From the NCBI GenBank assembly GCA_964452775.1, contig CAYVQP010000001.1, positions 62,001 to 126,000 of the forward strand: a stretch of DNA of 64,000 bases, written 5' to 3'. Shown here piece by piece: positions 8,539 through 16,400 of this stretch. The stretch's first letter is position 1, and each line of letters starts with the position of its first letter. This DNA is from JACKCB01 sp964452775. GTDB lineage: Bacteria; Chloroflexota; Anaerolineae; Promineifilales; Promineifilaceae. The position numbers and the translations under genes are program-made. The notes beneath the pieces were generated by a model. It was not told the DNA's origin, made no database searches, and saw only the letters and a list, made by a program, of their open reading frames with translations.

Positions 8539-9363
8539 ATGACAATAACAGAACAACTGTCACCTCGCTTGCTCATCCTCGTCCCTGCCTTCAATGAAGA
8601 AGGAGCCATTGGGCAGGTAGTAGGCAGCATCGCCCGGGTCGTACCCGAGGCCGACATTCTAGTAGTAGATGATGGCTCCGCCGATCAGACCCGGCTGCGA
8701 GCAGAAGCTGCCGGCGCGCAGGTCGTGCGTCACCCCTACAACCTCGGCATCGGCGGCACGGTGCAGACCGGCTTGAAGTTTGCCCGGCAGCACCATTACG
8801 ACTACGTCATTCGTCTGGATGGCGACGGTCAGCACGATCCGGAGCAGATCCCCACACTCTTGGGCGTGCTGCAGGAAGGCCGGGCTGACGTGGTCGTCGG
8901 CTCTCGCTTCCTCAACCCTGGTCAGACGATGCACATCCCGTTTTCTCGCCGCATCGGCATCATGGTCTTTGCCCGCACCGTCTCCCTGCTGACCAGAGAG
9001 AAGGCGACAGACACCACCTCGGGATTTTTCGGGCTCAATAGCCGGGCGATCACCACCCTGGCCGACTTTCTGCCCCAAGATTACCCTGAGGTGGAAGGGC
9101 GCGTCATCCTTCATAAGGCCAGGCTCCGGACGATTGAAATACCGACCCGCATGCGCAGCCGGGTAACAGGTGTAAGTTCCATCAATGCCTGGCGCTCCGT
9201 CTACTATGCGCTCAAGGTGACGGTTGCTGCGCTGGTGTGCGCGCTAAAGGAGATTCCGCACACCTGGGAGGACACATATCATGGCGATTCCGTTAGAACA
9301 GCGCCTTATCGCGGTTCTATTCAGCCTCACTTTAGTAATCGTGACCATCCAGCTGATCCGTAA
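8539..9363 (+). CDS. Family 2 glycosyltransferase (polyprenyl-phosphate sugar synthase-like)
   Basis: 274 residues. The GT-A fold is shown by VPAFNEE, VVDDGSADQT and the RLDGDGQHDPEQ metal-binding region, as in dolichol-phosphate mannose/glucose synthases that charge a polyprenyl carrier. There is a hydrophobic segment near the C terminus (YYALKVTVAALVCAL). The ATG at 8539 is preferred because GGAGGAG lies nine bases upstream. The last 27 codons overlap the start of the DUF2304 gene in another frame (83 bases), so the tail sequence is probably unconstrained. It opens the surface-polysaccharide locus, and pairing with DUF2304 is common. Confidence 0.9.
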   Translation: MTITEQLSPRLLILVPAFNEEGAIGQVVGSIARVVPEADILVVDDGSADQTRLRAEAAGAQVVRHPYNLGIGGTVQTGLKFARQHHYDYVIRLDGDGQHDPEQIPTLLGVLQEGRADVVVGSRFLNPGQTMHIPFSRRIGIMVFARTVSLLTREKATDTTSGFFGLNSRAITTLADFLPQDYPEVEGRVILHKARLRTIEIPTRMRSRVTGVSSINAWRSVYYALKVTVAALVCALKEIPHTWEDTYHGDSVRTAPYRGSIQPHFSNRDHPADP

Positions 9364-9715
9364 GAATCGCTTACGGGAGGAGTATGCCCTCCTCTGGCTG
9401 GGCGCCAGTCTAGTGATCTTTTTTCTGTCGCTGTTTGGCAACATTGTCAGCCGGCTGGCGGCGATCTTCTCCGTCTCATACTCCCCGACGCTGGTGCTGG
9501 TAGCGGGCCTGCTCTTTGCATTGATCTTGTTGCTCTCTCAGAGCGTGATCATCTCCTCTCAAGCGGATCAGATGCGCGACCTGGCGCAGAGTGTGGCCTT
9601 GATTGAATGGCGCTTACGGCAGGTAGAAAGCAGCGAACCGTTTCACAGAATGACGCCTTCCTCCGCACCTGTGGCGAGCGTATCGCAGCCGGCAACTGCG
9701 TCACAGGAAAACTGA
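9281..9715 (+). CDS. DUF2304 membrane protein
   Basis: 144 residues: three hydrophobic helices (about 8-24, 37-52, 66-85), an EEYALLWL motif between the first two, and a C-terminal charged helix likely to form a coiled coil. This is the DUF2304 pattern. Such proteins are often encoded beside polyprenyl-phosphate glycosyltransferases, as here, and may anchor or assist them; that role is inferred. It overlaps the preceding gene by 83 bases. Confidence 0.85.
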   Translation: MAIPLEQRLIAVLFSLTLVIVTIQLIRKNRLREEYALLWLGASLVIFFLSLFGNIVSRLAAIFSVSYSPTLVLVAGLLFALILLLSQSVIISSQADQMRDLAQSVALIEWRLRQVESSEPFHRMTPSSAPVASVSQPATASQEN

Positions 9716-9720
9716 GCCTG

Positions 9721-11436
9721 ATGTCCGGTAACAATCACCACAATCACCGGCCGGCTGCCCCTGCTGCAAACAAGGTGCTGGTCATCGGCCTGGATGGAGC
9801 CACCTTCGACCTGATCCGGCCCTGGGCGGCGAATGGAGATTTGCCCGCGCTGGCTCGCGTCATGGAACAAGGCGCATACGGCGAACTGCGTAGCACTACC
9901 CCACCCATGACCGCCCCGGCCTGGACCTCCTTCGCTACCGGCGTCAATCCCGGGCAACACCGGCTATACGACTGGATTGCGCGCGAACCCGGCAGCTATC
10001 GCTTCACCCCAACCACCGCCCTCGATGCCCGGTCGCCGGCAATCTATCAGCTGCTGAGCGAGTGCGGCCGGCGCGTCTGTTCGCTCAACGTGCCGATGAC
10101 TTACCCGGCCACGCCCGTAAACGGGGTAATGGTCTCCGGCATGCCCGCCCCAAGCCTGAAAGCCTCCGTGGTCTACCCGGAGTCGCTGCTGGAGGCAATC
10201 CTGGAAAATGTCGGCGATTACATCCTATATCCCGACCCCGGACAGGCATACTCCGATTCCGGCATCGATCAATTTTTGCAACGCCTCTATCGCTGTACGG
10301 AATTGCGCGTGTCAACGCTGCAATATCTGCGCCAATTGGAGCCGTGGGATTTCACCATGGTGGTCTTCAACGGCACGGACACCATCAGCCACGCCATGTG
10401 GAAGTTCATGGATCGCAGCCATCCGCTCCACGACCCGACCCGCTACGAGAAGTACGGCCAGGCGATTCACGATTACTATCAGACGGTTGACGCTCATGTT
10501 GGCCAGCTGCTGGACGAGGTAGATGATCAGACTACGGTGATCATCATGTCCGATCATGGATTCGGCCCATTCCACAAGTTCATCCACGTAAACAACTGGT
10601 TGATCCGCGAAGGCTTCATGGCCGTTCGCAAGGGACCGGCCAGCCAGACAAAGAAGGCGCTCTTCCATGCCGGCTTCTCGCCGATGAACGTGTATGACAT
10701 GCTGATGCGCTTCGGCTTTGGCGCGCTTAAGCGCGAAGTCGTCCGCGGACAGGGGCAGGGTCTGCTAAAAACGCTGTTCCTCTCCTTTGCGGACGTAGAT
10801 TGGAGTCGCACGCAGTGCTATTCGCTGGGCAACGTGGGCCAAATATACGTGAACGTCGCCGGGCGCGAGCCGGCCGGCTGCGTCCAGCCCGGCGACGAGT
10901 ACGAGCGAGTGCGCGACACGGTCATTGATCGCCTCTGGCAGCTTCGAGACCCGGCCACCGGCGAACAGGTTGTGGAGAAAGTCTTTCGTCGCGAAGAGAT
11001 TTATTCAGGCCCGGAGCTGGACAAGGCGCCGGACATCGTGTTCATCCCCACCCGGCTGGAATACTTCGGCTTTGGCGAGTACGAGTTCGGCAGTCACAAG
11101 ATAGTGGAAGCGATGCGCCGCGGGATCTCCGGCACGCACCGCATGAACGGCATATTCCTGGCCTACGGGCCGGACATCCGGCCCGGCCTGCAGGTTGACG
11201 GCGCGCAGATCATCGATCTGGCTCCAACTATCCTCCACCTGATGGGCGAGCCAGTGCCGAGCCACATGGATGGCCGGGTGCTGACTGAGATCCTGCCGGA
11301 GACTTACCGGCCGGTGGAAATTAGTGACTATGATGGCAGGCAACCTATCGCCGAAAGCGCCGGCGACGAGCTACTCACCGCCGAAGAGCGTCAAATCCTG
11401 ACCGAGCGATTAAGGGACCTGGGCTATGTGGGCTGA
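9721..11436 (+). CDS. Alkaline phosphatase superfamily phosphodiesterase/nucleotide pyrophosphatase-like protein
   Basis: 571 residues without a clear signal peptide. Metal and active-site motifs of the type I phosphodiesterase family are present: GLDGATFD near residue 24, the nucleophile region PAWTSFATG near 68, MSDHGFG in the middle, and GTHRMNG towards the C terminus. Members hydrolyse phosphodiester or phosphate bonds, and several in polysaccharide loci are thought to transfer phospho-groups. The ATG at 9721 is chosen since earlier in-frame starts lie inside the DUF2304 gene. It overlaps the following deacetylase by 11 bases. The substrate is unknown. Confidence 0.85.
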   Translation: MSGNNHHNHRPAAPAANKVLVIGLDGATFDLIRPWAANGDLPALARVMEQGAYGELRSTTPPMTAPAWTSFATGVNPGQHRLYDWIAREPGSYRFTPTTALDARSPAIYQLLSECGRRVCSLNVPMTYPATPVNGVMVSGMPAPSLKASVVYPESLLEAILENVGDYILYPDPGQAYSDSGIDQFLQRLYRCTELRVSTLQYLRQLEPWDFTMVVFNGTDTISHAMWKFMDRSHPLHDPTRYEKYGQAIHDYYQTVDAHVGQLLDEVDDQTTVIIMSDHGFGPFHKFIHVNNWLIREGFMAVRKGPASQTKKALFHAGFSPMNVYDMLMRFGFGALKREVVRGQGQGLLKTLFLSFADVDWSRTQCYSLGNVGQIYVNVAGREPAGCVQPGDEYERVRDTVIDRLWQLRDPATGEQVVEKVFRREEIYSGPELDKAPDIVFIPTRLEYFGFGEYEFGSHKIVEAMRRGISGTHRMNGIFLAYGPDIRPGLQVDGAQIIDLAPTILHLMGEPVPSHMDGRVLTEILPETYRPVEISDYDGRQPIAESAGDELLTAEERQILTERLRDLGYVG

Positions 11437-12382
11437 TGACCAGGCGCAGGCGGCGTTGGCCGGCGGCCGGACAGCACAGACATGGCCGGCCCACGCGTTC
11501 ACCATCGACCTCGAGGATTGGTTCCAGGGTCTGACCAGCACCAATCCGCTGATCGAGCGCTGGCCCGAGTTCGAGAGCCGGGTTGTGCCGGCGACGCGAC
11601 GACTGCTCGAATTGCTCAGAAGATACAAGGTACGAGCAACCTTCTTCGTTCTGGGACACGTCGCCGACAATCACCCTCATCTGGTGGCTGAGGTTCAGAA
11701 CGAAGGCCACGAGATTGCGATTCATGGCTACTACCATCGCTTTGTCAGCCGGATGACGCAGGCGGAATTCGCGGCCGAGATTGAGCGCAGCATCCATGCC
11801 GTTAGCCGCATTACCTTGACCACGCCTCGCGGCCATCGGGCCCCATACTTCTCCGTCAACCGGGAGACGCCGTGGTTCGCTGATGTTCTGTTGGATCACG
11901 GACTAGAGTACGACAGCAGCATCTTCCCCATTCGGAACCCGCTATACGGTTTTCCCGGCGCGCCCCGCTTTCCGTTCCGGCTGGCCAACGGCATGGCAGA
12001 GTTTCCCGCCAGCACCGCCCGTTTCCTGGGGCGCAACTGGCCGATTGCCGGCGGCTTTTATGTGCGCGCCCTTCCCTATTCGCTTATCCGGCGCGCCATC
12101 TACGCCTTGCAGGCGCAGAATCAGCCGGCAATCATGTACGTGCATCCATGGGAGCTTGACCTGGAGCAGAACTATAGGCAGGTGACAGCCAGGGAACGGG
12201 TCACTCATTACCATGGGCGCGCCTCGCTCGCCGGGAAACTAGAGCGTCTCTTCTCGGAATTCGAGTTTGTTCCCTTAGGGGAACTGAAGGCCGTCGCACC
12301 TGTCGGCGACCTGCATCCGGCGCAGCCCACTATCTCACCGGGAAAAAGAATGCAGGTCGAATTGTCGGGTAGAGTCGAGTAG
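11426..12382 (+). CDS. Polysaccharide deacetylase, XrtA/PEP-CTERM-associated type
   Basis: 318 residues with a NodB-type deacetylase domain. FTIDLEDWF supplies the base and metal aspartates, HGYYHR the HxxxH metal histidines, and RGHRAPYFS the substrate-side arginine. The DLEDWF start and the GGFYVRALPY and YVHPWELD segments near the C terminus match the subfamily found in exosortase-linked exopolysaccharide loci. It removes acetyl groups from N-acetyl sugars, probably at the cytoplasmic or periplasmic face during polymer assembly. It is followed 14 bases later by a FemAB-like gene, the same pairing seen in those loci. No exosortase is present in this window. Confidence 0.88.
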   Translation: MWADDQAQAALAGGRTAQTWPAHAFTIDLEDWFQGLTSTNPLIERWPEFESRVVPATRRLLELLRRYKVRATFFVLGHVADNHPHLVAEVQNEGHEIAIHGYYHRFVSRMTQAEFAAEIERSIHAVSRITLTTPRGHRAPYFSVNRETPWFADVLLDHGLEYDSSIFPIRNPLYGFPGAPRFPFRLANGMAEFPASTARFLGRNWPIAGGFYVRALPYSLIRRAIYALQAQNQPAIMYVHPWELDLEQNYRQVTARERVTHYHGRASLAGKLERLFSEFEFVPLGELKAVAPVGDLHPAQPTISPGKRMQVELSGRVE

Positions 12383-12396
12383 TAGCAGGACATCAA

Positions 12397-13440
12397 TTGG
12401 TAGTGGTAACAGAACTGCCGGCAGACGGCAGACAGGAGTGGGACGACTTCATCCGGCGCATGCCCGGCGGCCTGCCCATGCACCTGTCCGGCTGGCAGAA
12501 AGTTTTGCAAAAGACCTACGGATATCGAACCGCATTTCTCGTCGGGCGAGAAGCGAACGATATCGTGGGCGTGTTGCCCCTCTTCCTCGTGCGAAGCCGA
12601 CTGCTTGGCAATACGCTTACCTCGATGCCGGGGGCGATGTGCGCCGCCGATGACGAGGCCGGGACGGCGTTGATCAACCACGCCCTCTCACTCGCCGGTC
12701 AATGGGGCGCCGTGCGCTTACGATTGCATGATGCACGCCGGGAATGGCCCGGGAACCTGCGCTCCAGCGTCTTGCATGAGCATTGGCTTCGAGACCTGTC
12801 TATGGGCGCGGATGCGCTCTGGAACGAATTGGACCCAAACCTTCGCCGACAGGTGCGCAAGGCGCGCAAGAACGAAGTGCGAGTGGAGATCGATCGGACC
12901 GGAGACTTGCTGGAGCCTTTTTATACTGTCTTCTGCCGCTTCACGCGTGAGGCCGGCACGCCCGTCTTTGGCCGGGATTTTCTGCAGAACGTGGCGGCTG
13001 AGTTTGCCGGCAGCTTCAACATTGTCGTGGTATGGCACAAGGACACCCCGATTGGCGGGTATTTTCAGTTGGAAATGGGACATACCGTCTACGGAGTGTG
13101 GGGAGCAACGTTGCGAGATTATCTGAATCTGCGCCCTGTTCACCTGGCGATGTGGGAGCTGATGGCCGATCTGGCTGGGCGCGGGTTCACCTGCCTGGAC
13201 ATGGGTCGCAGCCCGGCCAATTCCAACGCTTCTCAGTTTAAGGGGCAATGGGGCGGCGTGCGAGCGCCCGTCTTTCAGCAAGTGCAACAATTGAACCATA
13301 GATACAAGGCGGACGCCGTCGCCAACGGCGTGGATCAGGATGAGTCATTTCGGCTTTTCATGCGCGTGTGGCCCAGGTTACCCTTATCGGTGACGCAGTA
13401 CATTGGCCCGCATTTGCGGCGCCACTTACCATTTGCCTAG
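12397..13440 (+). CDS. FemAB-like acyltransferase, XrtA/PEP-CTERM-associated type
   Basis: 347 residues of the GNAT-like FemAB fold. GYRTAFLVGREANDIVGVLPLF near the N terminus and FTCLDMGRSPANSNASQFK near the C terminus are characteristic of the FemAB-related proteins in exopolysaccharide/PEP-CTERM loci. Classical FemAB enzymes move amino acids from aminoacyl-tRNA to peptidoglycan; the acceptor here is more likely an amino sugar of the polymer, consistent with the deacetylase upstream (inference). The start is TTG at 12397, with AGGA seven bases upstream; an in-frame stop at 12382 rules out a longer form. Confidence 0.85.
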   Translation: MVVVTELPADGRQEWDDFIRRMPGGLPMHLSGWQKVLQKTYGYRTAFLVGREANDIVGVLPLFLVRSRLLGNTLTSMPGAMCAADDEAGTALINHALSLAGQWGAVRLRLHDARREWPGNLRSSVLHEHWLRDLSMGADALWNELDPNLRRQVRKARKNEVRVEIDRTGDLLEPFYTVFCRFTREAGTPVFGRDFLQNVAAEFAGSFNIVVVWHKDTPIGGYFQLEMGHTVYGVWGATLRDYLNLRPVHLAMWELMADLAGRGFTCLDMGRSPANSNASQFKGQWGGVRAPVFQQVQQLNHRYKADAVANGVDQDESFRLFMRVWPRLPLSVTQYIGPHLRRHLPFA

Positions 13441-13459
13441 TAGTGAGCAAAGGCATCCT

Positions 13460-16400
13460 ATGCGGAAAGTAAAAGTAAACGTCTGGTTGAATAGGCTACT
13501 TGCCCTGGGCCTCTTGTTGGTCTGGCTGGTGGTCGTGGCCCGGCTCGCGCCCAGGTTTGGCACGCAGCCCGCCAGTTGGCTTGCATTTGTCGGGTTGCTG
13601 ATCACTCCCGGCTACTTCCTGGCAGACCTGATCACCTGGCGGCTGAAGCTGGACTGGATTGAGCGGCTGGCTGCGGCCATGCCCCTGGGAATCGCAATCC
13701 TTGCCGTCCCCGGCATCATCTCATTTGCCCAACATTGGACCCTGGATGAGCTGCGCTTGCTGTGGGTGGCAGCCGGCGCCATCGTGATAGTCGTCTGGGC
13801 CGTGCATCGCGTCCTTGTGCGCTCGCTCTTCCATCGCTTCGATGGATCGCGCTTTCCTGCGCAGACCCCCTGGGCGTTCGATGAAATCTTGCTCTTCGTG
13901 CTGCTGGCTGCTGCCTTCGTTTTGGTCCTGCCCACGCTCTCGTTGGACAAAATAGACGGCGACGCCTACGCGGTTGCCACCTTCTCGGCTGACGCGCTGG
14001 CCGGGTTACCGCTAAATGAGGTGGAGCCGATCTTCGGCACAGATCTCGGGCCCGGCGTACGCATGGTTTTCAATCAGTTTCTGGCCATGTCGTACCTTTG
14101 GTCCGACCTTTCCGGCGTCGATCCGATTACGTTGACAGCGGTCGCTTCACGTTCAATGCTGGCTCTGTGGGCGCTCTTTGCAGCCTATACAATGGGCAAG
14201 GCGGCCGGACAGAGCCGCCGCTTCGGGCTTTTTTTGGCCGGCATCCAGATGTTGATATATCTCGCGGCTCCCTTTGTCCGCGGGGATAACGTCAGCCTCT
14301 TCTACTTTGAGCGCACCAATGCCGACAAGTTCATGGTGCCCATCACCATGTTGCCGGTTGTCTTCGCTTTTGCCATTCACTACGTGCGCAACGGCAAGCG
14401 AGCAAATTGGATTGCGGCGGCTGTAGCCACTTTCGCCGTTTCGACCATTCATCCGCTAATTGCAGCCATGCTGGCCCTGGCAGTCGCGGCCTTTGGCGTG
14501 TTTCATCTGTTAATGAACTTGCGCCAACGCACCTCATGGCTGCGGGTCGGCGCGTTAGCCGGTCTGGTCATTGTGGTCATGCTGCTGCCCGCCGCGCAAC
14601 TGGTCCTTTCTCGCGGCGAAGCCCCGTTGGCTGATTCTTATCCCAGCAGCTTCGACGGCTGGTCACTGGGCACAAAGAAGATTCCAATCCTGCCGTTTCT
14701 GGAAATCGAGACGGTTGACCTGTACGGCCCCTCACCCGAGATAGGTCAAATTGACGCTTCAGCTGCCGGGACGACCGCCGATCCCTTCTTAATATGGCGA
14801 TTCGCGGTCAACATGGAACGTCGGCGCATCATCCTCTTCGACTTGCAACATTACATTTCCGATCCCAGCATCATGCTGGAGCCGCCTTACCTGCTGGCGT
14901 TATTACTCATCCCGCTGGTTATCTGGCGACGTCGCAAGGATGTGGCCGCACAATTCGCGGTCAGCGTCTCGCTGGCAGTCCTGTTCGTGATGTACAACCC
15001 AATACTGACGCCGATAATCGGGGCGCTGGTGATGCCCTGGATATTGTGGCGCTTTGTGTGGCTGTTGCCATATTCGCTGGTCATTGCGCTTGCTGTGAAG
15101 CGAATTGCGGTCGAATGGGTCCCGGCATTTTTGCGCTGGCTGAGCGGCCAACGACTGTTTTCCGGCGGCCCCGAAGGTGTCGCCCGCTACGCGATGGCCA
15201 CCTCACTGGTGGCCGCCACGCTGCTGCTCTCCGGCAACATCACTCAGAACCTGCAAAATCTAAACGACCGGGCGGCGTCGCCATATTACTACCCAACCCC
15301 TCAACGGATCCTGGACGAACTGAACAGAGCCACCGCTGCCGGCGAGAACGTGACCGTACTGGCCGATGCCGATCTCAGCGTTACCCTGCCCGCCTACGTG
15401 GCAGGGGCCAACATCATCGCCCATCGCGCCCCGACGACCAGCGAAGTATTTCCCGCGGACCGGCAGGTGGAAGCGTTACAAAGACTGATTGACCAGGCGG
15501 AATTCTTTGGTTCGCCTTACCTGACCGAAGAGTCGGTCAAGATACTGGATCGATATGACACCCGCTACGTAATTGTCCCCAGCGGAAGCAATCTGGACAT
15601 GCAATTGCAGCTGGCGCCGGAGTGGTTCACCTGGTTATTGGACGACCAGTCCTATAGCCTTTACGCTGTCCAGGCCATCCCACCAATAGCTGAGACGCTC
15701 CTGGGGAACTCGGCAATGGCCGAACGTAAATGGAGCGATGCCGAAGCGTCCTTCCGCAACGCGCTGGCCGCAAATCCAGACGACCTGCTCGCCCTGGCCG
15801 GGATGGCTGAGATTGCACACGTCCGCGGGCAATTTGACGAGGCCCTGAACTGGCTGGAAGAGGCGCGAGCGCAGCTGGACCTGCCTATCCTGCAACATCA
15901 GGCCGGCCTGATCCTGGTTGAGAGCGGTCAGCTGGAGGCCGGGCTGGCTGCGCTGGATGAGGCGCAGCGTGCGGCCCCGCAAATCCCGCGCTTCCACAGC
16001 GCCTACGGAGATGCTTGCCTTGCTGCCGGCCGCTTCGATTGCGCCGAGGAGCAATATAGTGCGGCCGTGGCGAATCAGACAGCGCCAAATGAGAGTTACC
16101 GGCTGGTGGCCCAGGGAAATCTCTGGCGCCAGCAAGGCCACACAGATCGGGCGCTGCCCTACTATGAACGCGCGGTCGAACTCTTGCCTACCGAGTTTAA
16201 TATGTTCATTCTTGAGAGCGCTTATCGAGAACTGGGTATGTTCTCTGAATCGGAGGCGCTGTTAGCAGACCTGCAACAACGCTTCCCGCTTTCGTCCGAA
16301 GTCATAACCTCTCAGGCAACGTTGAAAGCGGCCCAGGATGACATAGCTGCTGCTGTGGAGCTTTACCGCCAGGCGATCTTTATGCAAAAGTTGCTCACCC

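Noticed and set aside
14794..15492. Forward-strand 232-codon alternative frame within the giant TPR gene
   Set aside because: Low-complexity Arg/Gly/His-rich translation without domain features; the main frame has clear helices and TPR units.
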